Source of the DNA: Notospermus geniculatus
Taxonomy: Eukaryota; Nemertea; Pilidiophora; Heteronemertea; Lineidae
Reading direction: 5' to 3'
Assembly: GCA_002633025.1 (NCBI GenBank)
Contig: NMRB01000206.1
Location: 206,121 to 270,120, forward strand
Length of the DNA stretch: 64,000 bases
Below the pieces are notes generated by a model that was not told the origin of the DNA, did not search any database, and was given only the letters and a program-made list of their open reading frames with translations. Of this stretch, positions 36,971 through 47,920 are shown piece after piece; positions within the stretch are counted from its first letter, which is position 1; the number at the start of each line of letters is the position of its first letter. Both the position numbers and the translations under genes were made by a program.

Positions 36971-38354
36971 ACTAATATCGAAAACGATAACACCTGTTTT
37001 TTTGCGAAAGTTTGAAATTTGGCAAAAATGTTCTGATCGAAACCGAGAAGTTGGAAGAGCGGAGTTGCCAGATCATGGTCAGTATCGCTATACACTACCC
37101 TCACACTTTCATAACTTTTAATTTTTATCAGACGTATCCCATGCAGCCACACCATTGTACCTCTAACCGGTATTGTAACCACCTCAAAGCGTGAAATTAG
37201 CTCGAGTGAATTGCCCACAAAGAAAGCGAGACAGCCACGCTCAAAGACGACATCCTCTTTGATACTGTTTACACCTCTTCAGAAGTTTCGTTGCTGGGCA
37301 CGAGTTTCGAAGAATGTTGGCGAGAAATTACCACGACATCCTATTCTTCGTCCTCACCAATGCGAAAGATTGGCGGGGTCATTAAAAATGGCTTGGAGAA
37401 CACAAAGAAAAGAAGCTGAAATCAGGAACAGTTGATGTTTGACATATGTTCACCGATGATCCCGTGCAGTCACCAGAGCTTGTAATTCATTTAATTTGCC
37501 TACCGTCTGCTGATAGATTGCTTGTTCTTTTTGATATTGTGTTATCATCAAACAGATCGAAGCCGTGTAGGTCGCGTCCAAACAATAAAGGCAAATGACG
37601 GAGGTTTGCTGAACATTTAGCGGGTCGGCCGGGGGCAGAGAGCGTGAATTGAGATTCACCGAGGGCGGAGTGATTGGCCAGGATAATCTTGTAGCCTCGG
37701 CGATGTTTACAAGTCAAGCTCAGCGCACGCTATCCTGTGTATACGTCGACAAAATTAGCCTACTAACAGCATTACAGACCTCATTAAAGTAATCTAAAAT
37801 GATTTCGTTTGCCCTCTGCTGTGCACGAATACCCCAGAGATTGTCAGCTTTGTGAGTGCGTGCCTCTAATTTCTACGCGGATTCGTTTGAGAAAAACATC
37901 CCGGGGAATATGCGGCGATAAGTACGCCACGCGATTTCTTATCAAGAGTTATATTAGAAAGCTTTTGGTAAGAAAACGTGGAACGAAGTTTCTCGTCCGG
38001 TATGAGGCATCAGTCGCTCGGTACTTTGATGGTGCTCGCATGTTACTCTTCGAAATCTTGCAAGAGTTATTAGCAGTTTGGATGTAAAGAGCAATGAGGA
38101 AGCAATGAAAAGAAATTCAGCCCCAAACTGCTCATTTCTACCACAGTCTTTCCTCTCTGGAGGCGTTTTTACCCTGCAAAGAAAACGTCCATGCTCAGTG
38201 TATACAAAGGCATGTTGTTTGATGGACCAGGAAAAGCTTCGAAGAACTCTAAGAAAGCAAGAGCGATATTGGCTCATGGACTGCTCTTTCAAAAGACCGG
38301 AATCATAGAAAGAGCTAAATTTCGATTGGCCCTGACTTTACAGAATCTAGGCCT

Positions 38355-38585
38355 ACTCTGAACTCCCACTTACCTGTCCCATTCCTGAACTCGGAAAAAA
38401 ATGACCAAATCCTACAAGTTGAAGATATCGCACTCTGTCATTCTTTGCCAGGCTCGGGAGTGGGACAAGTAAATGGAGGACATTACTGTTTCTGACCATA
38501 CCCCCACCCCATTATCTTCATCTTAGGATTTAGTCATTTTTTCTCCGAGTTCAGAAATGGGACAGGTAAGTGGGAGTTTAGAGTA
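38355..38585. mobile_element. Fold-back element, ACTCCCACTTACCTGTCCC family, copy 1
   Basis: TACTCTGAACTCCCACTTAC ... GTAAGTGGGAGTTTAGAGTA. About 230 bp; the interior contains TGACCAAATCCTA and its complement. A second copy is at 45279-45508. Confidence 0.8.
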
Positions 38586-39035
38586 AGTTTATTGTTTTCC
38601 TTCATTGTTTCTCCGCATGACATACGAAACCACACTCTGGTCGAAGACACTGCTCGTATTTTATGGCCCAATTGAAAATTAGTTCTTAACTCTTTTCACT
38701 GTTTCAAAAGAGCGATTCCTAACTATAGCTCTTTTGGAGCAAAATTCCACTCTTTTGTTTTTAGATACATGTACTAAGATGATGGCCAAATGCTGTGCGA
38801 ATCTCACGGACTCATTCCAGTAATGGTCAGTTTATGACCATTGACGATGGATACCATTACCATTCTAATGCACTGATCCGTCATCACACAGTTAGTGTCC
38901 CTAGCTTTTATCATCTCGGCCGGACAAGATAGCACCTAAGATAATTAACTGAAGGTTACACCATAGTTAGAAGCCTCATAACCGCGGTCTAGACTACCAA
39001 CGACATCTTTAATCTAATCAAATACCAAATACTGT

Positions 39036-39495
39036 ATATTTGAAAAAAAAGTAACTTAGGCTGAAATTCTCATTATATTATTATTATTATATACTTCTAT
39101 AGCGCCTTAATCCAGATGGCTCTAAAGCGCTGTACATAAAACATCTACATAGGAAATAGGTACATAAAACATTACGAAAAGAATGAAGGACATTAAACAT
39201 TAAAACATTTTTTAAAAAGATGGGTTTTTAAAACATTTTTGAAAATGCTCACCGATCCAGCCATCCTAACTTCCAATGGAAGGGCATTATATATATTTTA
39301 ATGTCCCATAGCGCTTTCATTCCTCTTGGGAATCTTCAATGGGAATGGAATTGTAGCGCTTTCATTCCTCTTGGGAATCTTCAATGGGAATGGAATTCCC
39401 ACTGAAGATTTCCAAGAGGAATGAAAGCGCTAAAATGGGACATTAAAATATATATAATGAGAATTTCAGCCTAAGTTACTTTTTTTTCAAATATT
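39036..39495. mobile_element. TIR element with internal repeat and inverted unit
   Basis: Outer ends TATTTGAAAAAAAAGTAACT and AGTTACTTTTTTTTCAAATA pair over about 40 bases. The inside holds a fragment with AGCGCCTTAATCCAGATGGC and AAGCGCTGTACAT, plus a partly duplicated inverted unit (AGCGCTTTCATTCCTCTTGG), so at least two elements may be nested. Confidence 0.7.
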
Positions 39496-39639
39496 TTATC
39501 TCCACACTTTTTATTTCAACTATTTCAATCCAAATACTGTATATATGTATATGTATATCGATCAAGTTAAAAACGACTTCGTCATGGTGCAAACCAATGT
39601 TCCAATGGTTTCAGTCTTAATTGCCGTATATCCTTATAA

Positions 39640-40600
39640 ATTCAATTAATACGGTCTTGCTTGTCAAAATCCGTTTGACATTAATGATCTGGATTGTCGA
39701 AATCGTGACATAATGTTTCAATTGTTTGAGCTAGGCTGTAGAAATCTTGACAATAATGTTACAGTTGTAATGATCTAGGGCCTAGGTTGTCGAAATCTTG
39801 ACATTAATGTTACAATTGTTATGATCTAGGTTGTCGAAATCTTGACATTAATGTAACAATTGTTATGATCTAGGTTGTCGAAATCTTGACATTAATGTTA
39901 CAATTGTTATGATCTACATGTAGGTTGTCGAAATCTTGACATGTTACAATTGTTATGATCTAGGTTGTCGAAATCTTGACATTACAATGTTACAATTGTT
40001 ATGATCTAGGTTGTCGAAATCTTGACATTAAAAAAATATTGAGTTGAGCGCCAAATTCGGCATTATTGGTTCTATAGACAATATTGGGCGATTTTAATGT
40101 AATGCAGGAGGAAACCGGAGTGCCCGGAGAAAACCTGCGCTGTCAAAGAGAGTCGCCCTCTCTATCACATGAGACACGGACCCGACCGGGAATCGAACCC
40201 GCGACCTCAGAGGTGACAGGCGCCGATGTTTCCATTGCGCCACTCTGACAGCCCGACATTAACAAGACATTATTAACATTAACAAGACAACATTAACATT
40301 AACATTAACATTAACATTAACAAGACAACATTAACATGTTACAATCTTGACATTAATGTTACAATTGTTATGATCTACATGCAGGTTGTCGAAATCTTGA
40401 CATTAATGTTACAATTGTTATGATCTGGGTTGTCGAAATCTTGATTTTAATGTTACAATAGTTATGATCAAGATTGTCAAAATCTTGATTTTAATGTCAC
40501 AATAGTTATGATCAAGATGATTGTCGAAATCTTGACACTAATGTTATTGTTAAATGATCTAGGTTGTCGAAATCTTAACATATGTTATACGACGATTTTG
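39640..40600 (+). repeat. About 44-bp minisatellite
   Basis: Degenerate head-to-tail units of the form GGTTGTCGAAATCTTGACAT followed by TAATGTTACAATTGTTATGATCTA. Roughly a dozen units, interrupted by a SINE (40031-40254) and a CATTAA-type short repeat (40255-40340). Not a CRISPR array: units have no distinct spacers and the DNA is eukaryotic. Confidence 0.9.
40031..40254 (-). mobile_element. tRNA-derived SINE
   Basis: Read on the minus strand the head is tRNA-like, with an A-box-like TGGCGCAATGGAAAC and a B box GGTTCGATTCC; the body contains TCTCCGGGCACTCCGGTTTC, a motif common in metazoan SINEs, and the tail is CTCAATATTTTTTT. It is flanked by GACATTA on both sides (40024-40030, 40255-40261), a probable target-site duplication in the minisatellite. 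It is too degenerate to be a working tRNA. Confidence 0.8.
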
Positions 40601-42983
40601 TAAGGATGATTGAAGGAATGATCGTAAGGCTAAAAGTTTTATAATTGAATCAACGGCCTTACATCAAAGAAGATCACACGCCAGCATCCGTCACAACTTA
40701 AATCCCGTATGTGCCTTTCGCCATCTTTGAATTTTCTTAACTCCCCGAGACTCTTTAGGGAGTTAGCAGTGGTCTTAAATCATGGACAGATGAAGGCCGA
40801 ATCGTCATAATGACGAGACCCATGCGACATTTGCCCGCGAGCAAGATAAACACGGGCGGCGACCCTTAGCTAATACACATCATTTGAGGGATAAAAGCAG
40901 CGAACGACTTTCAAACTTAATTAATCCTCACTTGGAAAGCTAATTAATACGCTCTCGTCATGACTAAAGAAGATACCTCATAGGTCGACTTGGCAAAAGA
41001 GCGTACCTCGGAGAAGAAAATCGCTTCACGCACTCTCAGTTAAAGTGATATGTGGAAGTGTCTAGCACTGAGGGACGGCTATGATGGCTCTCCGCGGGCC
41101 AACACAGCAATAATCAACTCGTTTAAATCTTTTCACTTTCTTCAATAGGGTCGGAATGTCATCTGCTGATCTCTAGTTACGTGTCGCAGTGGATTCATCA
41201 AAGCCGCATCGCGCCGGAGACATGTACGCTCTGCGCATGCGCAAATAGATAGATGAGGGCGATAATTCTCAGGTGAAATATAAAGTGTATTAGAGAAGAG
41301 GTTCGTCTCAGTGATAGGCACCTTCTTGTAGACAGGGATTTACCTGCCGCATGCCAAACGGGACAAAGTGTGAAGTTTCATTTTCGCCCCTTCATCGATA
41401 GGAAAGCAAATGTCGTCTGCTCTAGCCAGTATCAAAACAATGAATGAGATGACAGCTGCCCATATGCCGTTTCCGAGCACTTCGCATGATATTCGGGACA
41501 TTAAACGTGTTTTCCCAAGGTAGGTGTCCTGTTTTTGTAAAGTTGTTGTTCGTATTTATGTGGAAGATTGGAAATCAACAGTTCAAATTTGCCATCGATT
41601 TTGATGCCCAGGCGCTGACAACATACATGTACTTTGATACCATTTTTGTGTTGGGTGCAATGTGGACCCTTCGGAACAGCAACGAGTTCCTGATACGTGT
41701 GGCAAAAACTGACCCGTTTTTTTATAGTCAACAATTTTAATAGGCTTCATTTACTTGAGTGAATGAGCTTTCTTTCTGCTCAGGGTCATCCCCAACTAAG
41801 GCTTATTTCCCTTCTTTCATTGTGAACCTTGTTGAACTTTTTTATCACCCCGTATGAAGGTTTGTGCCACTGCGGCATCAAATCAAGAACTTGATGTCAT
41901 CTGGGAAAATTCCAACATTTTCACAAATGCTGATGCAATTTAAAAGGTATCTGTCCGAGAAGCAAGGTATTGAGTGGATGAAAATGGTGAAAAACAATTA
42001 ACAACTGATTGCATGTCAATGAACTTTCTATCGTCGGAATACCTACATGTATGCCATTGCAAGTTCCATTTACATGTGATCGGACATGCTCCATTCCACA
42101 TCATCACCATTGCGTTACAGGTGGATTATATAAAAAAACATTTGAGTTTCTACCCGTTATATCCATACACGTCGGCAACGGTAGCTCGCCCCTGGATTTT
42201 AGGTTGTTTATAAGGATTTTCTGTCATTCTATTTCTTTATGTTCGTAATTGTTTTTGGACTTTTCTGCTTTTGACCCTGTCCCAGGCGTTGTCACCTTCG
42301 TGCAAGGACAGGGACGTCGCCAGCGGGGGCGAGGTGGGAAGAGAGCAAAAAGGGACAAAACAATTTTTTCCTCTAAAGGGTCATGTCCCCTCTTCAAGCC
42401 AAGTTGTTGTGGTGTGTAGGGAAAATGTAAAAGATGTAAAGGATGTAAATTTTCAATTTTTTTCTGGGACCCCCGTCCGGCTTCGCCCTCCAGACTCAAT
42501 CAATTTTGCCCCCTAGGCCATAAAAGCTACCTACGCCACTGAAGGAGCCCCCGCTCCCCCCCCAAACAAAAAGGCCTATCAAAGCATCAACACATATTCC
42601 TTGTTGCTTTGAATCGAGTCATTTTCTCGTTGGCAAGAAACTCACGTCTGTGGAGTGTGCAGCTTCTCCTGATAAATAATCAATATCGCATTAGATAAGA
42701 GGAGGGAACCCGATCATATAAATATTCAATGATCGTTCATTAATTAGAATGTCAATGTGCTCCGTGGGAAGCGACAGCGGTAGGGAGTCAGCAACGAAAC
42801 TATCAGATTTTGGTAGCGAATCTATCGGGGCATGAATTCGGTCTTTTCTTGGGCTCAGCCGCATGTTTGATTTTTCGCCCCTTCATCGATAAGAGAGCAA
42901 ATGTCATCGTCTGCTCTGGCCGGTGTCAAAACAATGAATGAGAACCCCAGAGCAAAATCAGGAGATGAACTAGGGTTTTCATA
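40601..42983. other. Intergenic stretch with diffuse repeats
   Basis: No gene recognised. 42300-42550 resembles a worn repeat (GGACGTCGCCAGCGGGGGCG ... CTACGCCACTGAAGG). The rest shows no structure I can support. Confidence 0.4.
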
Positions 42984-43090
42984 GAGGTATACGGTATACG
43001 GACACGCTGGCGAAAAATGGCCGAATAAAGCGTTCATGACCATGAAACCTTTGTTCGCCAGCGTGTTCGTATACATATACCGTACACCTC
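42984..43090. mobile_element. 107-bp fold-back element
   Basis: GAGGTATACGGTATACGGAC ... GTATACATATACCGTACACCTC-like ends with inner ACACGCTGGCGAA and TTCGCCAGCGTGT. Almost the whole element is a stem. Confidence 0.75.
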
Positions 43091-43420
43091 TTCGGCCTAA
43101 AAGACATGCTGATAGTACGACAAACCACACCAGCACTGGCTATCTTATAAAAGTCCAGCCTATCATCAAACATTTACAGGGAGTCGAGGATGCCACAACA
43201 GCTTAGAGTATAACGTCGCTTAATAATTAATTGAGAGTGAACAATTCCTCTAGTTGTCTAATTAGTGTTGCTGAGATTGCGGGGAATTAGTGTCACGGAA
43301 TGGCCCTTTCTGCGTCCTCTGTTTTTTTATTGCCCCACATGCAAGACTCGGAGAGCAGGAGGTATTATATAGAGAGATTAAGATCTACTCCGACTCTGTC
43401 TCCGAGTTCCTAAAGTTGAT

Positions 43421-43749
43421 GGGCCGTATATGCACAAACATCTTAAGTGTAAAATTTCCCTTAAACTATTGTTCCAAACAAAAGATAAGGGAAATTTTTA
43501 AGATGTTGTATGCATACGGCCCCAGGGGCCGTATTCATAAAGTACATACATATACTTAAGTCAAAATGTGATACTTATCTTTTGTGTTGAACAAAGGACA
43601 AGTGTCACACTTAGACTTAAGTAGTTTTATGAATATGGTCCCTGGGGCCTAGCTGTTTCATAAAGTGACTTTAAGCTAATGGTACCTTAACTTCAATTTT
43701 TCCATTTGGTTAAAGGTTAGTTTAAAGTCACTTTTTGAAACAGGCCCCA
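43421..43749. mobile_element. Three fold-back elements back to back
   Basis: 43421-43523 (GGGCCGTATATGCACAAAC ... TTGTATGCATACGGCCC), 43525-43642 (GGGGCCGTATTCATAAAG ... TTTATGAATATGGTCCC) and 43644-43749 (GGGGCCTAGCTGTTTCATAA ... TTTGAAACAGGCCCCA). Each is its own hairpin, all with a GGGGCC terminus, separated by one or two bases. Confidence 0.85.
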
Positions 43750-43919
43750 GACTTTTTTTAGGTGAGTTCGAGATCATTTTTACCACCAGGCGGTTTCTAT
43801 TCGGTTTTCCGAGTAGACACGATTGCTTTGAAAACCTCGTATATTATTCTATGACGGAGTTACCAAAGAAGGAATCATGTGCAGTCGGAGTTGTGAGTCG
43901 GAAAGTAACGTTCCCAATG

Positions 43920-44034
43920 GGTTATAAAGACTAGCAAATGCTTTTACTTCAGATTTGTACAGCATTGCCTAATGCATTTGTATTGTAAAATTCAGGTAAA
44001 AGACCTACATGTATATATCATATGACCCAATATG
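43920..44034. mobile_element. Fold-back element, GACTAGCAAATGCTTTTAC family (damaged)
   Basis: AAGACTAGCAAATGCTTTTA and TTTGTACAGCATTGCCTA match 62260-62382; the right end retains ATATGACCCAAT but the middle of the right arm is altered. Confidence 0.7.
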
Positions 44035-44097
44035 TCGATTCTCCTCCGACCAACACATCAAGAAAGAAAATTTCTGTTTATTTGTCAATCAATCACA

Positions 44098-44330
44098 ATG
44101 GCTGATATTTATAAAAGCTACATGTAGCAAATGGTTTTACTTTAAATTTTGTAGTACATTTACATTGGACACTGCTGTGCAAATCTTAAGTAAAAGCATT
44201 TGAGCCAATGCCTGGTATTCATAAAAGTTAGCAAATGCTTTCACTTAAGATTTGCACAGCAGTGTCCAATGTAAATGTACTGCAAAATTTAAAGTAAAAC
44301 CATTTGCTAGCTTTTATAAATATCAGCCAT
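44098..44330. mobile_element. 233-bp palindrome, TGGCTGATATTTATAAAAGC family
   Basis: Left and right arms of about 105 bp pair nearly completely (ATGGCTGATATTTATAAAAG ... CTTTTATAAATATCAGCCAT), inner ACATTTACATTGGACACTGC with its complement. It looks like two related short elements joined head to head. Confidence 0.85.
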
Positions 44331-45278
44331 TGCCTTGCATATTCTTGATAAAACTCATTTTACCAAAAACGATCACCAACGTAATACGAGGGAAGCTGAT
44401 TTGAGGAATCAAGTTGAGATATTCTCACAAGAGCTCTCCTTCACCGACAATCTTCAAAAACATATCAAATCCCCCTGAAGGTCAAATTCCCAAGAAAGCA
44501 AGTTTACCAACGGTCCAAGCCACGGAACATGCATCTCTCCGATAGATCCATAGCTGTTAGATGCTAACGGACAGTGTATGGCCCACTGATTAATCATTTC
44601 GCCTCTACCATCCTTGAATTAAACTGATGAGCCCAATAATAATGTCATTTAACAAGACATTGATTAACCTTTGTCAGATGCCTGCCCGTGGATGTCACCT
44701 CACGCACGGGGACCTCCTCTCTGGGGACCAGTTAGGAAGGCGTAATTGAGTAATCGGATATGACGTCATTTGATGAAATGAGTGCGAGATTCTCAAAGAC
44801 CTCAACGTTGGTTTACAAGCGCCCGACTTAAACAGCAATTAATGACATTTTCCCTGGCGAGCGTTCTCTCGTTAATAAACTGAATGAATGTTTAATATTT
44901 TCCCTGATCAATCTTTGACCACAAACCTGTTTTTGTAACGGAAGGAAGAGTTCGCTCACCTCTCTGTCCTGCTGGCATCAAGCAATTGTTTATTTAAATA
45001 CAACAATATTCTAAGCCAACATTTGTCATGGATACCCATTTCATCCACGTATTTCTTTCTTGTCTTCCAACCTCATGTTAGTTCACCAACGGAGGGGGGG
45101 GGGGCAAAAAAGTTAGTATGAGGTCACCTGTAGCATGAATGGCGGAAGAAGAATTGTAAAATAAATTCCTTCTCTTTTTATTTCTCGAAAAAAATATTCA
45201 AAATTCTGTTTCATGACGAAATACGTGTATTTTACATTCACATCTGCACTTCCTTTCAATGTAGCCTACACTGCAAAA

Positions 45279-45508
45279 ATACACTGAACTCCCACTTTCC
45301 TGTCTCATTCCTCAATTCGGAAAAAATGACTAAATCCTAAGCTGAAGATAGTGGGTCGGGGGTATGGTCAGAAACAGTAATGTCCTGTCCACTTACTTGT
45401 CCCACTCCCGAACCCTGGCAAAGAATGACAGCGTGCGATATCTTCATCTAGGATTTGGTCATTTTCCCGAGTTCAGGAATGGGAGAGGTAAGTGGGAGTT
45501 TAGAGTAC
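45279..45508. mobile_element. Fold-back element, ACTCCCACTTACCTGTCCC family, copy 2
   Basis: ACTGAACTCCCACTTTCCTG ... GGTAAGTGGGAGTTTAGAGT; its unique middle (GTATGGTCAGAAACAGTAATG) is inverted relative to 38355-38585. Confidence 0.8.
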
Positions 45509-46823
45509 ACACTCTCAAAATAAACAGACAAATTGATGGTAAAATCTTGAATCGGAGGAAGTAATAAGCGTAAAGAAATATTTTCATGATTTCTGATGTT
45601 CGTTGGAGGGCTCGCGAAAGACTATATAAAAATGCTTGCCTTTGATACATGAGGTCATAGATGATTCAAAAATCTTTGTGCTTGTTTGATTCCGGTTCAG
45701 AACTGGTTTTATCCAAACGGGTGTCTATTTCATCCGTGACGGAAGAAACAATGACTTAATTTCACTAATCCCGTGCAATACACACCATCATTCATCATTT
45801 GAAATGCAGCAAATAATCAAAAATAATTTTCTTTGCTTTCTATCTCTGATTTATACCCCTGTATCTTCTTGATTAGAGCCAGCTTATGCTCCTTAAGTCA
45901 ATAATGACGAAGTAGCTACGGAACTCTCTCTTGCATCGGATTAATTTGGCAATATGTCTTCCTGATGAAATCATTTTCCGTGATTATGACAATATTTTTC
46001 CAATCAAGTCATAGGTTCTGATGACAAGATTTCATTACGGTATAAGATCATTGATTATGACTATCATCTCCAAGTCCGCGAGCATTAAGGCCACAACATC
46101 CGCTTGCTTACATCTTTAAGTCGGCTTACAGCAGACAATTGACTTTCAGCACATAACTCTGTAACCAACGATAAATAATTATGATTGTGTTGGACGCGAG
46201 GCAGACTTTGGTCTTGTCAATGTCCCACGGGGCCGCGACTCAAGACAGGTTAATATCACACGGTGAAGATAACTGGCCAAGGCGCACCTGTGACACGGGA
46301 GAGACGGGCAAGCATCAAGGGGAGGGGAACTAGGTACCGATATTAAATCTCATTGCAGTATAACAAGTTTATACCTAATTACAGGAAATCAACCGAATTT
46401 CATTGAACCTGCTAGAGCCGGTAGATTGAGCCAAAGATCCCATAATCTGATCAAAGGGCACTAAATTAGGCAATTATGGGCCGAATTAGGGGAAGTCAAT
46501 TTTGTAGCAAAGGATTGATCCGCGCGAGATAGCAACTCCTGGGCTTATTAGAAAGCCCTCGTGTGGTTTGAAGTTGAAGTAGTCTAGGTAACGCAAAGGT
46601 ACAGAAATTCGATAATGTTCCTTTTGAGGTTTGTTGATGATGAGTTGGAACAAAGGTAATCATTGAGGTGAGAGAGAGCCGCTGTGACCTGCGCCCATCA
46701 CTCTCTGTCGGACTAAAGTTTTTCATCAGACAAAACCATGATGATAATAAGATAAAACCGCGTTAAACGCCAAGACGATGGTCTGTTTAAGCAACGAGAA
46801 AATTTCTTCTCAACTCTGTAGCG

Positions 46824-47251
46824 GGGTGTGTTTCAAAATTGGTCACCTAAGAAAATGGGGCAAAATTTAACTTTGAAATGATCACAAAGATTTGTGCCAT
46901 TGATTTTCCAAAAATCAAATGTAGTATTTGATAATATAGACCTTTAACTATTAGTTACTCCATCTGGGATGTACAGTGTACACACATTTGAAGGAGGGTA
47001 TCAAAAAATATTGAGCTTACCGGCAAAATCTGTCGTTCCATCCGACACCAAAACTACTTTCTGCTGTCAGACTTTGAAGGAATTTTTAAGGGTTAATAGA
47101 TCAATTAGTTTGCAGTGCCATAATTTAGAGCGCCATGATACATAGATCTGACATGAATATTGTAGAGTTTGAAGAAACAGCCTTTCACCAGTAAACAAAA
47201 GAATGGTGAAAATTTTCTGGTGTCGGACGGAACACTTTTTGAAACACACCC
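46824..47251. mobile_element. 428-bp TIR element with AGCG target duplication
   Basis: Ends GGGTGTGTTTCAAAA and TTTTTGAAACACACCC; AGCG flanks both sides (46820-46823, 47252-47255). The corresponding sequence after the N at 47804 reads TTTAGCGCTACTTTCATG with no insertion. No ORF of note. Confidence 0.8.
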
Positions 47252-47803
47252 AGCGCTACTTTCATGGTCATCAACACTTACCATCAAATTTTTGCTTTAA
47301 CTCATTGGGGCCGAATGACGGTATTATCAGGCTTTGGCCTGTACCACACACCCTTGTGCATTCAAACTGACACAGAATCGTAACCAGTGGACCGATTGAT
47401 GATCTCTTTGCATATTTTTTAATGCGAGACTACCCCCGCCCCACCCCTCCCGAATACGCGATTTTGCTCTGTTTGAAGAAACCTCGGTAAAATTGCGCTT
47501 TTACCTTAGTCCTGGGGCCTAGATTGACAGGCTCCAAAGTGCAAATCTGACTCGTTGTGGCAAAATGGCCATATCTCCGGAACGGAAGCAGCTACGACGG
47601 CGCGACTAGCGCCAAAAGAAAGAGTAGAAAAAAGTAGCTTCATTCTGACCTAGCGACAGACGCGTAGGAGCAGCGGTTATCGAGATATGGACGTTTAAAG
47701 ATTGACAACCTGACGAAAACGTAGGCAGAATGCGACCATTTCCTCACAACTTGCATCTTCGGCTCTGATCTGTTTCTCTCACAGACATTTTAGAACAAGC
47801 AGA

Positions 47804-47804
47804 N
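47804..47804. other. Single-N gap at duplication C
   Basis: Lone N directly before AAACGCCAAGACGATGG, which also occurs at 46765; a third duplication meets here. Confidence 0.8.
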
Positions 47805-47920
47805 AAACGCCAAGACGATGGTCTGTTTTATACGCAACGAGCAGAGAACTTCTTCTCAACTATTCTTTAGCGCTACTTTCATGCTCATCAACACTTACCA
47901 TCAAATTTTTGCTTTAAAAA

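Larger units (their letters stand above)
46765..47920 (+). repeat. Gap-associated duplication C
   Basis: AAACGCCAAGACGATGGTCT at 46765 recurs at 47805, and CGCTACTTTCATGGTCATCA at 47254 recurs near 47870. Copy 1 is split by the 428-bp element; copy 2 is not. As with A and B, the copies meet at an N. Confidence 0.75.

Noticed and set aside
40130-40254. Minus-strand tRNA gene
   Set aside because: B box present but the cloverleaf cannot be completed with a proper acceptor stem; it is the head of a SINE.
39640-40600. Regular direct repeats reminiscent of a CRISPR array
   Set aside because: There are no unique spacers, units are degenerate, and the window is animal DNA; it is a minisatellite.
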